In this document: piece by piece, positions 47,632 to 60,800 of the stretch
Numbering within the stretch: position 1 is the first letter of the stretch
Layout: each line of letters starts with the position of its first letter
Source: Phylloscopus collybita
Lineage: Eukaryota > Chordata > Aves > Passeriformes > Phylloscopidae
Length of the DNA stretch: 64,000 bases
Reading direction: 5' to 3'
Assembly (NCBI GenBank): GCA_027886175.1
Contig: JAJNNQ010000026.1
Coordinates: 12,483,501-12,547,500 of the forward strand
Made by a program: the position numbers and the translations under genes
Notes under the pieces: generated by a model
The model's database searches: none
What the model was told of the DNA's origin: nothing
Seen by the model: the letters and a program-made list of their open reading frames with translations, nothing else

Positions 47632-47664
47632 ACGGGAGATGTTGCCCCTTATTGAACTCAAACC
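47632..47664 (+). repeat. 33-bp dispersed repeat, copy 1
   Basis: ACGGGAGATGTTGCCCCTTA and the following 13 bases match 51,614-51,646 at 31 of 33 positions (two C/T differences). Copies are about 4 kb apart in the same orientation. The family is not recognised. Confidence 0.8.
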
Positions 47665-48309
47665 CAAGGAGCTGCATACAAAAAGGCTGCAATGGACACA
47701 CAGGGCTGGGTCTTTGCAGAGCTCGAGCAAACAGTTGTGATTTCTGTTCAGGAACAGTATCACCAGCAGATAACATCTTCCTTTTCTCCTAATGTTTCTC
47801 AATGGCAAGCCCCAGCATTTCAAGTGTTTCCACTGTAGGAACTTTGGAAATAACACCATGCTTTATTTGTGGAGCTCCTTCAGCACAGCATTGCTGCATT
47901 TCTCCTCCATGCCACGGAGCCCCCAGAGAAGTGCAGGCACACACAACTAATCAACCTGAACACTGTACGTAACAGTAACTCCCACAAAAATAGCTACTCC
48001 TGTCAGCACAGCTCAAATCCACCAGCTGCTGAAGCTACTGGAAAAGTCCTCCCAAACCTCAGTGGTCACCCAGTTAGACCTCAATGAAAACAATGCAATT
48101 TTACTGCAAGGCAGACTTTCATCATGAAGGCTTTGGGTTTGTATTGCTAGAAAGAAGATCTAGGAAAAAAAAAAAAAGTGCCTCTGTTTTTCATTTCTTA
48201 GGCGCAAAGATCCCAGCACAACTCTCACGCAGCATTGTGGAAGCCAGAGTGCTCAATTCTATTTTTACTCATTCTCAGCATATGGCTGTTACTATACATT
48301 GACTATTTA

Positions 48310-48520
48310 GAAACATGTATGGGCGTTCTTTCATGCCTTTATAAATAAATGTGAGTGATGCTACTGCTTATAATAATTCACTAAAAATAGTAGCTTCCCA
48401 TGGAAGATCACAAAAGCCTCTCGCTGCTGAATCACCTATTATAAATCTTTATCTTTTGAAATCTTTCGCGGTCATGGGTTTATTTTTTAACACTTTCTAA
48501 GCCTATGAAATGCAATTAAA
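48310..48520. promoter_or_regulatory. Candidate conserved non-coding element with MEF2 site
   Basis: It contains a perfect MEF2 consensus CTAAAAATAG at 48,381-48,390, a TTTATAAATAAATG stretch near 48,339 and TTATCTTTTGA (GATA-type) near 48,450. Open frames are absent. Conservation was not tested. Confidence 0.3.
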
Positions 48521-48982
48521 CCAGCAACAACTCTCACCACACAGTGGCGGGGGAGGAGTAAAATCTTTGTGCATGGAGACAGCATTCCAGGGCTCCTGGA
48601 ACCTGAGCTCAAGGCTGCCCAGCACACGGCTCTGCGAAGTGCTAGCTCTGAAATGATGGATGGTTAAACACCCGGCCTGGATTAACTGGAAGTGTTGAGC
48701 TGCATGCACTAAATTGTGAATCTGGTGACAGTTACAGCAAACATGCGACTGATGAGAGGAACAGATCCTATACACTGTTGCCTGACTGAGTTTGATCTGG
48801 CCTGAGCAAGCCCTTCAAAAGCCAGCATAGGCACCTGAGACCTCACAAGAAAGCCCATAAGCAACCTCCAAACCAGCCCCCAGCATTTCTGCTCTGTCAA
48901 CTAATCTGAAACACGACCCCTCTCCTGTGCTATTTTAAGCACATAATTACTTTATTATTGAACCAGAAGACACTATCTGATT

Positions 48983-49013
48983 AAAAAAAAAAAAAACAAA
49001 ACCAAACCAACAC
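48983..49013 (+). repeat. A-rich tract with CCAAA units
   Basis: Fourteen A residues followed by CAAAACCAAACCAA, similar in style to the tract at 35,402-35,495. Confidence 0.85.
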
Positions 49014-51613
49014 CATTTTAAAATATGATGAGCTTGAGTTGGCAGCTGAGGTGGCAAAGGGAATGGTCCTGCTCCACAGACCTGAGCTCTGGGGGAAGCG
49101 GGGGATGCACCTTAGCATGGCTCTCAGTGGGTCTGACCTACTGACTTTTACAGGCAAAAAACCCTTGGGAGCCTCACAAAGGGCAGCTGGTGTGGGAACA
49201 CACAACTGTGACTCCAGATATCCACTGAGTTACTGCAGCACTGGAGTGCACAGGGTGTGAATTAGGAGACGAGGGATAAGTGAACAGAACAACTTGAAAA
49301 ACAGGTATCTCCTCCTTCACGACTCCAGACTGGATAGCTACCAATAAATACCTGAGCACTCTTCAAAATGTAATGGCAGCTGTAAAATATTAATGCCTTT
49401 TGAAAGTAGAAGTGATCAGTTTTCCTTTTGATGTATTCTGATGCGCACGCTGCTTTCGTCCTGAGAATAACACATGGGTCCTCCCTAGCCTCTTGGTTAC
49501 ATAGATTCCTGTATTTTCCCTCTGCATTGGGGAACATATTTTAAACACTTCCCTTAGGGGTATATTTGAAGAATCATACAGACTTGCTTTCTATACGCAC
49601 AAACACAGCTCATGCTGCGCCAGATGACATGGGTGGACAAAAATATCCATCTCCACACCATTTTTACAAGAATAGTAGCAAGGTGGGTTTACTCCAGAAT
49701 TCTTTCTGCAGCCCATTCTTTGATCTATCTCACTGATACACTGCATCAGGGCATTCAGTCCCCAAACCACCTCTGCCCAGAAACTCACCACCAAGGCATG
49801 TGGCTTTAGTTTCCATGCTGTGATGCCCTGGATATAATCTCCAAGTTGACAGCATTTGATTCTCTTTTCCCTCCCTATGGACAAAGCTCTTCTGCAGACT
49901 TAAAATCTGGATAGCTCCAGGTCAGACCCGGAGCTAGTGACACCAGCCACCCTCAGGAGCCCTGGGGAGAAACAGGCACCTCCACCAAACCAGCCTCTCT
50001 TCCTGTTCTCATCTGAGATCACTTGACCCTCTCCACCAGCGGGGGTAAATCCCATCCTCTAGCAGGGATGTTTTGGGATGGTGCCTCCCAGGGCACGGCA
50101 GCTTCAGAGAGCTTCTCCGCACCCAAACCAAACTCTACGTCTCCACATTCATCCCAGCCTCACCTAACCCCACTTATGAACTGTTTTAGTTTTCATTGAA
50201 CCTCACCTCATTCAGATGACTTGCATGTTACTGGTTCTACTGGATTTTTAGAATTTATTTTCTGTTTACTCCAGGGACAAAATATACCCGAGGAGCTGAC
50301 AAAAGGGAATATGACACCTATTACAATGCCAATGAATCAGCCCTTTGCTACAGCAAGCAGGACATTCCTGTTCCACACGTAACTGGCAGCAGCACCATCC
50401 CAGAAACCTCACAATCCAGGTAAATGCACAAGTATGAAAGTAATTTTTTTAAGCTGTTTACCTCATTTGAGAAAATAAAACCACTGTCATTGATAATCAT
50501 CCCAAGGGCTGAATGTTGAGCCTAAAGCTAGACTGTGTCAAAATGCTTCAGCACTTGATGCTTTGTTAAAGCCCCACCCCAACACCAGAGCCTGAATAGC
50601 AGAATGATGAGTGGAGGAGCCTTTTCATGTTTTGGATTTGAACCTGTTACACATTACACATGAGTAATCCCCCCTGAGGCCAACACTCAGGCCATGATGG
50701 GGTCCTTATACTGCTCCATACATGCCTTTCTCAGAAGCAGCTGTGGAGCTACAGGGCAGTGGGTTTTAGGACCTTGACTGTCAACAGCAAGAGCCATCAC
50801 CAGGTACTATGACAAGAATTATCTACCCTGTAGGATGCAGTCTGATTGAGTTCCACATGTGGGAAGGACTGCACCTGTGGAGGACACTTGCATCTGAAGT
50901 TTACAGCCTCAACAGGCAGACAAAGAAGCACTAACTGAACAAAGATGCTACAGAAAATAAAACCAAGAGACCTGTTCTGCTTTCATTTGCTAGCACAAAC
51001 CAGCCTTGTCTTCCCCACCCTTCAGGACAGGCCTTTAGGCAACTTCACAGACACCATCCTGTATGCTGGAAAATTCTAAGTTTTGACTTGCTGAATCAAA
51101 ATCTATGCATTTTGGGGTTGCAGTAACCATATGGACTCCGAGATGGTCCTACAATTCCTCCAGATACATTCTCTCCCAGATAACTTTCTGCTTCTTAGAG
51201 AAACCATCCCAGATCCCACATGGGTTGGGTGGACACAGGCCACATTTAGTTTTCAGGGAAAAACTGTTGAGTTTTATTAGTGGAACTACACTGCTTGAAG
51301 TAAGCTCTTTTTCAACACCTACATATTCAAGACACAGAGCAAATTTTTAGGGACAATGCCAAGAATGATGATGCCTTTGTACATCATCTTTTTCTTATGA
51401 CACTGTTCACAGCATTCATAGCTGAAGAATGCAAGGCCTCCTAAAGTATGCCAGGTATCATTTTCATAACCAAAGTACATAAGAAACAAGCACCTTCAAG
51501 TTGCAGTTGAATAGATGAGGGCAAACCAGTGAGCAATGGCAAATACTTATGGGATTATTCTCGCTCCTTTGGAAAGGGAAAGGACCCACTACACCAAGAA
51601 CCTTGAGATGTAC

Positions 51614-51646
51614 ACGGGAGATGTTGTCCCTTATTGAACTTAAACC
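51614..51646 (+). repeat. 33-bp dispersed repeat, copy 2
   Basis: ACGGGAGATGTTGTCCCTTA and following bases, 31 of 33 identical to 47,632-47,664. Confidence 0.8.
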
Positions 51647-54600
51647 AATGGCCTGCTAATACTTTTGCAATATGAGATGATATGCAAAATATAAAATGGG
51701 TTTACTAACTTAGTGCTTTTTATTTCCTTCTTCTTCTTCTTCCCAGCCCCTCCCTCCCACCCATGACTGAAATTTAGAGGTGATGGAATATCTAGAAACA
51801 AAGGAAGATATGAGGCTACTTTCTGGTTAAGGTTAGAAAAAGGGGAATGAAAAAACAATGAGATGGAAGAGTCCACACTCATCTCCAGTTTGACTTTTTA
51901 CAGAGCTAGTGGAAACTAATTCTGTTTACGAGGATCTGCTCATGCGCCTGTTGCTAAGTGAGATTCTCACCTGCAAAGACTTTTTTTGCATGTCTAAATC
52001 CATGTGAACTACTTTGTGTGCTTGAACAGGAATGCCCTCAATGTGTAGGGTAGATGTGCACCAGCCTTTGCCAGACTCTGCCTTGCTGACAAGGATAAAC
52101 ACAAGGAGACATACAGAAATTTTCAATTTTGTTCACAGGCAAGTTTAAAAGCTTGCAAAAGCTAATGAAAACCTTCTAGTAGTTTTGTAACAGGTTCTTT
52201 TTTGAGGTGAAAATGCACCATATTAATTATTTTCAGCAGAAATGGGTTATTGGTGCCATGCAATCACAGCTATGACACCAGCAGCCCTTCCGCAGGAGAG
52301 CGACAGCTGAGTCACTAATGCTAAAACAGGGATGAGAAAAGGAAAATGAAAAAGAAACTAGGCTACTTCCCCTGAGGAGCTAAATACAGTATTTAATGGC
52401 ATCTTTTTATAAGGTTAACAAATCAAATGCTTCAGCTGTGAATTGTTGCCATCACCATAACTACATCAGGACGACCCTGAACAGCCTATCTCCATCTAGG
52501 ATTTTTCCTCCTGTGACACATAAATAAGGAAGAAGAGGCTAGGAGCAGCCCGGCCTTTCACCATACCCTGATCTTCGGGGAGACAGGTTGTGATAACCAC
52601 ACAAGGATTGGGCAGGACAAACAGCTATGCTGTCAGCACAGGGGGAAGGCGGCAGGAGGGAGCAGCTGGGTACTTGCCTTTTCCTGCATCTGCAGCAGCT
52701 GCCATCTCCGTCAGCTGCTGCCCCCGTGGCACCCTGCCCGCACGAGCTGCAGCAGGCAGCACTTGGGTTCCTCTTGTTTAACTCACACTGAAGAGTTGTG
52801 TCCCCTCCCCGCCCCACTGCCCTTAAATGAGTGTGTCAAAAGCAATTGAAGTCAGGATGGCAAGAAAACTTAAAGCTCTGTGTATGGAGGAACATCTCTG
52901 TTCCATCACCACGGAAATGCTGGACACTCTGGACTCCATGTTTGCATTTTAGTAAGCTGAGTTTGAGTGAAGTATCTAAGAAATATATGCATACTCCAGA
53001 AAATACCTGTTCAGCAGAAAAGTAAAGACTGAAGTAGATTCTCCAGGAAATCAACTGCAGCTACCTGACAAGGCCTTCTGTATTAGACCCTATATATAGT
53101 CTTAAGGTATTAGAGCACAACAGGATGAATTTTTGCTTGTTTACCCAAGGTCATGTTTGTCAGCAATAGCGCTGGCTCAGGGCTGCACCAGGGGAGCTGC
53201 TTTTGCACCTTCAGGCCCCAGCAAATGGTTCCCACTGCAAGAGCCAACAATGTAATCACAAATGCAGCATGATCATGGGGTGGTTCGGAACACTGCCTCC
53301 TGATCTGATAGCCAAACACAGGAGTGCACAAGACACTGGTATGCAGGGAACTGGGCCACCTGGGCAGATAATTCCTGGCAAGATCATGTGCACTTGGACG
53401 AACCTTCCTCCTTAAAGGCAATGCCAGGGAGTGCATGTTGGACATTGGGGGCACTGCATTTATATATTCTTTTTAGGGAGACACCTTCTCTGAGTCCTAG
53501 AGTTTAGCCAAACCCAGCCACGATTGCCAAACACACAAAATTTCTATTTAATTAATCCCATGCATGTCTTCAGCAGACTCCCTGCTGAGTTGGCTTAAAG
53601 CACACCATCCACGCCTTATCACAAACTCTGACCATGTTTTTATGACTACTTTAAGCATAATTTGAGCATGATGCCAAATAGCAAATAAGTCACTGTTCAT
53701 GCAAAATGTCTGGCTGACCTCTGTAGGACTCTTCACATGAGAAAAAGTTTGCAGGATTAGGACCAAAGCCTGGAAGCAGGGTCATCCCTTCCCTCTGCCC
53801 ACACCCCCCCCTCCCTTGGCTCCAACATCCAGTACATGCTGTCCTCTTCATTACTCCAACACAGTCCTTAAGGCCTTAGACCTGAATGAAGGAAACGAGC
53901 AAGCTCTGTGATTCAGGGTATTTATAAGTGGAAAAAAAGGGCAACTGTTAGGGAGAATCTGCCAGGAGGAAGAGCAGAAATCGGCACAGTACCAAGAGAC
54001 AAGAGTCCATAGTCCTCAAATTTCAAAGGCTTTCAGGATAGATGACCTCAAGATACTTTCCCAAGCTAGTCTGAACCAGTCACAGTTTGGTAGTCTGCTG
54101 GTGTTTTCCTCCTCTCCTTTTTTCCACCTAGATAACTCTGGGTTTTTTTCACTTAGTGAAAGACAAAATAACTTTAATAACTTCCAATAACTTTACTCCC
54201 CCGTGGCACTTACATGTCAATTAGCTCTGGATTGCTGCTATATACTGGGACAGTGTACATGCTTGGGAAAGCATCCCTGGGAATTGTAATGCCATAAAAC
54301 GCCTCGGTGCTTCAACCCTACCCCATCATTCTGGTACACCAGCCAGTGAACACAGAGTGCTTTCTTCTGCTGTGCCCCTCTCTGTCCCCCACTCTCTCCA
54401 CGGAATTAGGACATTGCTGGAACTCAGCACAATGCTATTTGCAGCCATGCATGTTTGAAATAAGAAATGAAGTCCAGGATTGTAACTCAGGCTGCCTGAG
54501 ATTCAGCCCCCTTCTGCTGCCCAAAACCACGAAGACAGTGTTTGCATGTTTAGGTAACAACTATAGCAAAATGAAAACTAAAACTGTAAGCAATCCCTTT

Positions 54601-55279
54601 TAAATGCATACAGGGAAGGCACTAACCCGTGGAGCCTTATGAACATTTGACTTGTTTTACTCCCAGGTTTCCACCCTGAGTCCCAGGTGCGTGGAAGTCA
54701 TCTGGGGGCACAACTGGGTTTGTTACTGAACCCCCATGTGTCAAATGACAGTAAGTTTTCCTCTTTGGGTGAGCTACTTTCAACTTCAGGAAGTACCTAG
54801 GGAAAAGCTGGAGGATGAGTCCCATGAGCTAAGTTTTCAGGGGAGCTACTGAGAAAAAGAAAAAAACCTGCCTTGGTGTCATGGTGTCATGTCATTGTCC
54901 TGTTAGCTGATTTTTGGACTTTGCCACACATGCTGCAGCAGAGTTTCCACTCTACAGCCCAAGCACTGCAATACAGGCACTTAATGGGCTAAATCACATC
55001 AGGTCTCCAGACCTGCAGTGGTTGATAGAAAAAGTCTTCTTCAGGAATAGGAAAAATTCCAAGCATCCTACAGGACACGATCCACACTTCTCCATGACTG
55101 CCCCAACACATAAGGGTAAAATGAAAGGCCTGGAACAGACGTCAGCTCCCAGAGGCCTGACAAGCACTAGAAAGGAGAGCTTTCCAGCACCAAGAAAAGG
55201 CTGGGAGTATCACCTTCCCCTGGGTACATAGCAACAGTTGCTAGTTTTGGCAGGCAGAGAGATGCAGCGCAAGACGTGA

Positions 55280-55520
55280 GGGTGACATCATTTGATTATC
55301 ACCTCGCTTCCCTTGGATTCAATTGGATTCCAATAAGAAATTATTTTTAGAATCACTACAGACAAAAGCCTTGAAAACTAATTTATTACAGATTTGGGTA
55401 GAGGAGGCTGGGGACTATATTATTAGCAGACAAAGCCTTAACAAGGCCCAAGTATTTGGAACCTAAAACCACAGCAGGAGTAGCATGTACACATTAACAG
55501 CGAAGGTAATTAACCTTCTG
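55280..55520. promoter_or_regulatory. Candidate conserved non-coding element in FOXO3 intron
   Basis: It is repeat-free and AT-rich, with homeodomain-like and forkhead-like cores (TTTGATTATCACC, GAAATTATTTTTAG, AACTAATTTATTAC, GTAATTAACC). There are no coding signs. A texture-based guess only. Confidence 0.22.
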
Positions 55521-57620
55521 AAAAACACACTTGAAGGTAGAGTAGATTCTCCATTGCCTTAAGTTTTTGCATTTAAGGCTGGATATTCTTCCAAAAGGTG
55601 GGATGAAGCTGAAACTGAATTTGGGATTTGTTGTTGAAAGATCTGATGGGAGCTCTGACACTTTTACTCAGAAGTCCTGCCCTTAAAACCTAAAAGCTTG
55701 CCTGTTGCCTGTGCTTGGGAAGTTAAGTCCCAGTTTGTTGACACAGGCATTTGCAGTTTCAAAGAAAGTTAAGAATTACTAGAGGATATCATGACATACC
55801 ATGTTAACTCTCCAGAGAAAGCAATACAGGAAACAAAAAAATAAAAGCTCTCCAAAATGTTAAGCCTGAGGTCCATTGCTTTTGCCCTGGGCACAAGAAA
55901 TGAATAACATCATGTCTCGTTACTCCATGACACTGAGAGCTTGAAAGGAATTGATCTTGCCTCCAATTTCAAGTTAGCCATGGTGTTTGTTTAGGAGAAG
56001 AGGCTCACATGACAGGCTGGAGCTTCTGAAGGAGACCTTTCCCTGAAGTGGTAGCAGCTGTCTGGAAATAAATAACTACAGGGATTCCCAGGCAGTTGTG
56101 GAATTGTTTGCAGCAGTCCACTGCTCGATGGTGCACAGCACTTCTTCAGTATGTTTATGCAACTACAGGTATTAGTATTTACAAAGCGACTTCTTTTTAC
56201 ATCCCTTACTTTGAATATTTGATATTCTATATGAATTTTAATGGACTGTTGTACTGTCTTCTGGTTTTTAGCTTGTCATTTAGTACGCTTGTACAGTGAC
56301 AGACTAATGAACTACTGAGTGACGTGAGGAACCGTGTAGCACGCCACAACAACTTGTTTTGTAAAATAACAGGGTAGAGCTTTCTCTACTTTTTATAGCA
56401 AGGACTGAGTCTTTGCTCTGCTTGCCCCAAACAACAGCGAGAAAAAGTCTTTTGAGCAAGAAAGAACGAAAACCAAAAAGCAGAACAAAAGTGAAACTGC
56501 ACTGTCAGGTTTTCATTCTGTCAGAGCCCTTGTAATCAAACCCAGGAAGGCTACCCAGTGAGGGGCCCTGGGCTATCACATCATCCCCACTGCAAAACTT
56601 CTGACTGACGTAAGCAATTGACTTGTCTGCTAATTTGATTTCTACAACTCACTGCATCGGGACGTGACTGATAAGAGCTGACTAGCAATTCCCACAGATA
56701 GGGATTTTGCAGAGCCTCGCACACCGTACAGTGCGGCCGACTCCACCCATTTTTTTCTGCACATGCCACCGTCGCCCACAAATCTGAGGCAGACACACGA
56801 CTCTATCAGCAGGACCATATGTGTCTGCAGAGATAGCAAAAGTGAGACTGCTATAATTTAGCCAAATAAACAACTTCACATACAAGAAATGACATGTAGC
56901 AGAAGAGATGCAGGAAAGGACACGGTTTAAGCCTCCTAAAATTCAGAGGCTGTTTGCTTCAAGTAAGAGAGCAGAAGCAAGAGGCAACCCAATAGCCACA
57001 GATTCCTCTGCAACACCGATTTCTGTTAGGGAGAAGTCCAAGTCAAGAAGGACAAACCATACTCAAAGCAGAGGATATAGACTTCTTCAAAACTGATGCA
57101 TCTAGATTGAGGATTTTTTTGATGTGCGAAAGGCCTTGGATAAATATTTGGGTAAGAATGGGAAAATGGACAGCAAAATCAGACCAGCAAGTAGCAGGAA
57201 TAATGTGAAAATGTTTGGTGGGGTAAAGTGGGCAATAAATTATGAACCATCTGGCCCATAGAGATTTATGAGAGACTGTCTGTCAGTGAGGCCAAGCAAC
57301 TCTTTTTTCTGGAGTGGGATAGGAGAGGAAGCACAAGGGCAAAGACTGAGACTCTTGTTCACTAGAAAAGGAGATTTTTGAAAACCCTCAGAGAAGGCAG
57401 GAGAGACTTCAAAGTAGACTGCAAAAGCTCAGGCTTCCTGGAGTGACATGCCTTAAGCTGAAGGCTGTGCAGGTACCTGTGGCCATAACTGCCTCAAACA
57501 AAAGATGCAGCACTGCTGCTGGAGGGCTGGGAGGTGCCTGACCTTTCCTGCCCAAGTCTCATTGCACCATCCTTCTCAAAGGCCAGCAAGGATTTACTGC
57601 TTCCCCTGGGGCATGCAGGG

Positions 57621-57812
57621 GTCATAGAATCAGAGAATCCTTAAGGCTGGAAAAGACCTAAGATCAGCAAGTCCAACCACTAACCTAAAGCCAGTGTGTT
57701 CAGCACTAAACCATGCCCCTAAGTGCCACATCCACACACTTTTTTAACGCTTCCAGGGGTGGTGATTCCACCACTTTCCCGGGCAGCTTGACCAACCTTT
57801 CTGTGAACAGAA
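57621..57812 (-). mobile_element. CR1 LINE fragment, minus orientation, in FOXO3 intron
   Basis: It starts GTCATAGAATCAGAGAATCC, followed by AAGGCTGGAAAAGACCTAAG, AGTCCAACCACTAACC, AGTGCCACATCCACACACTT and CCAGGGGTGGTGATTCCACC, all typical of a reverse-complement neoavian-type CR1 3' end. Confidence 0.94.
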
Positions 57813-60800
57813 AGGGTCAGTGTACCACAGAGCAACAGACATGCTCTCCAGTGTGGCTGCATCCTTTCTCCCTATCCAAAAGTGCCCACTGAGGCTCAGT
57901 GACCACAGCTTTGAGGAGCAGCACTCAGGGACCTCAAGTCCTGTTGGCCGCTGATGACAGCGATCCCATGAAACAGCTTTCTCAAATCAAAATATCATTT
58001 ACTAGTAACAGAAGGTAGGCAGTGCAATGCTTTCTAAAACTGACTCAAAAGAAGGTATTTGTCTCTCCTAGCTTGATCCCATGCCAATACATGTTCCAGG
58101 AGCTGCTGAGAAGCTGAGATTCCTGCAAACTTAAAGGCAGGTGTCTGATCCTGGCGAGTGGCTCTCGAACAACTGCCTACTTTCTGCCTGAAGAGTTCTT
58201 TTAATTCTTGGCAGTTCCTTTGATCTGTTTCTCCTTAACACTAGCAAAAAGTCCTGAAGCTGAGGAGGTAGCATCTTCCAAGTTAATGGCTTCAGCATTG
58301 TATCTCAATCCCTCCTGAAGCACCTTCCCAAGTTATTTTACTAGCAGCCGCTGTCTTGTCTGCCTGGTTGTTTTTAAAACCACTTTGATACAAACCCAAC
58401 AATACATACATCCCTGAAGCAACCATCCCAGTACTGGGGCATACACCCTCTCCAGCCCCATCTGGAGATGCACGCCATGCTGGGGATAAAGGGCCAGAAG
58501 AGAAGGACAAGCCCCACTGCACACCTTTAGGCATCCTGGATGCCCAGGCTAGGAGTTGAGGCTATTGAGGTATCCTGACACTTGAGGCTTCTTTCAGAGG
58601 TCCTAAAATCAGAACTGCCCTGCTGCTCATGTGATGCACAGAGACATCTGTGCATCAGCCTGATCATAATGATTTTCTCTTCTTCTCTCTTCCGGAAGGT
58701 GTTTTTTCTTTGAGTTTCTCCCTTTTCACTGCTGGGATTACAAGCTCTGTGCAAGTTGTTCTCATCTTTGCATACCCAGAGAAATAAACCAAATCATAAT
58801 AATAGCATATGAAAAAGCAGAAATTTATCTCAAGACCATGGTGTTTCTATTAAGGTAACTGGAGGCAAACACATATGCCCCAAATGATGGGGAAGACAGG
58901 CAGGCAGAAAGGTATGGGAAAAGGAATTAGTAGTAGAAACAACATGATAGTTCATCTCTACCAACAAAAAAGGTGCTACAGACTTTCTTCTTGGCCTTCT
59001 CAAATAAATCACTTGTAACAAACAATAAAGATTGTCTAAGAATAAAACAGACAAAGCACTTAATATCTGTAATTTCAGCCTCAGAGAATAAACTACTTAA
59101 TCCTTTATTTTTAAAATTTCTTTTACTTCTAAAAACAATCACTAGCTCCTCACTCTGGTGCTTCTACAGCAATGTAAGCAGGCATCAAATTACAAGATAA
59201 GAAACTGATAAATCTCAGTCCAAAGGAGAAATCTCTCTACCCTGACTTAGAGGAGGAACTTTCCTGTTCAGTTCCCTCTTGAGAAAAGCCAGCATAAATA
59301 AATACAGTGCTTTCCCTACCTTCCTCATTTAGGAAAAAGCCACCATCACCACCATGTGATACAGCCTCAAGATCACAGCTTTCTAAAAAGAAATGTCAAG
59401 TGAAATAATTCTCCCTAAAGAGTTTGCCTGACTGCAGAAACAGGATTGCACCAAGCAATAAGCAGTGGGACAAGTGCCTTAAATCACACATCACAGGTGC
59501 TTCTCTGTCCTCCACGATGTCAGCATGGACAGCAAAGGAGTGGGGAGGTGGGGAGGAAATACAGAGATGCTGTCACAGTTTTTACATTGACCCAAGTTTT
59601 GCCTGACAGGTCCTAGAAAAGGCAAGGCCACCTGGCCACAACAACAGCCAGGCATTGGACCAGGCTACAAAAGCCCTCTATCTCCATCCCACTGAGGTGA
59701 AGGCATGACCACACAGAAGAGAAGGCAGGAAGCAGTGATCAACTGGAAAACTACCATGAACAAAAACCCAAGCACTACCACAAAAATATGAAAACTCAGG
59801 GAAAAAAAGTCTATGAAGGTTCTGTAATAGGTTACCTTTATGTGAATGACTCCTCACGCTCGCCTAGACTGAGTCACTCTGTGACCTGCCTCGCGGTCCA
59901 TCTGGCTGCCAACTCCTGGCTCAACTTGAACATCCTGTGACTGAAACGAATGCATCAAAGGCTAGGGCACCGCAAGGTAACAAGGTTTGCTTTGTCCAGC
60001 ACTTCCAGACACACCAGCATTCCCCTTATGCTAACTCTCATATATCCTCTGGGCCTGTGTTTGGTATATTTCTGACTTTCGTAGGCTGTAAAGAATGAAC
60101 TTTGTCTCTCATCCTAATTTCATGGACCTCCTCAATTCATCTCTGGCCATGTACTAGTGACAGTATAGCTTTGGATGTGAAACTGTTGACAATTTTTCAT
60201 TGCTCTGGCCATAAAATTTTGCTAGCACCTATGTAAACAGCTTTCAAATACTGGATGATGCAGTTGCTGCAGATGAATGCAGGCACAGAAACCACTCTGA
60301 CACGACCTTACAGAAAGTGAGACTGCACTTCTGTGCGCACTTCCACAGTCTGACTTTAAACCCACTTACAGTTGTAGTGAAAGGGGGATGGAAAAAAAAA
60401 ATAAAAAAGTAATCCATACATTCCCAGCTTTCCTCCCCAAATCAGGAACACACTCCTATCTCTAAGGTGGCAATACAAACTTAAATAATCTTTCCTGCCC
60501 TCACTAAAACTATTTTTAAACCAGTCAGGTACAAAACAAATATCCCAGCTAATGCAATGTGTAATACTCAGTGATGATAAACACTGTACACCCACCTAGA
60601 CTTTTCACTTGATGTGGTTGGAAACTGCTATGTAAGGTGGAAAAAGTAAGGCAGGCTGCTTTATTTTTGGCATTTACTTAAGAGTTTAGGCTTACTGCAG
60701 GAGTACATTTACTCTGGCTCCATGTGCTGCCTCCAGCCAACTGTGTAAAGATATTTAGTGGCTATTTTTTGTGGGAAGAAAGAGGTATCACCCCCCACCC

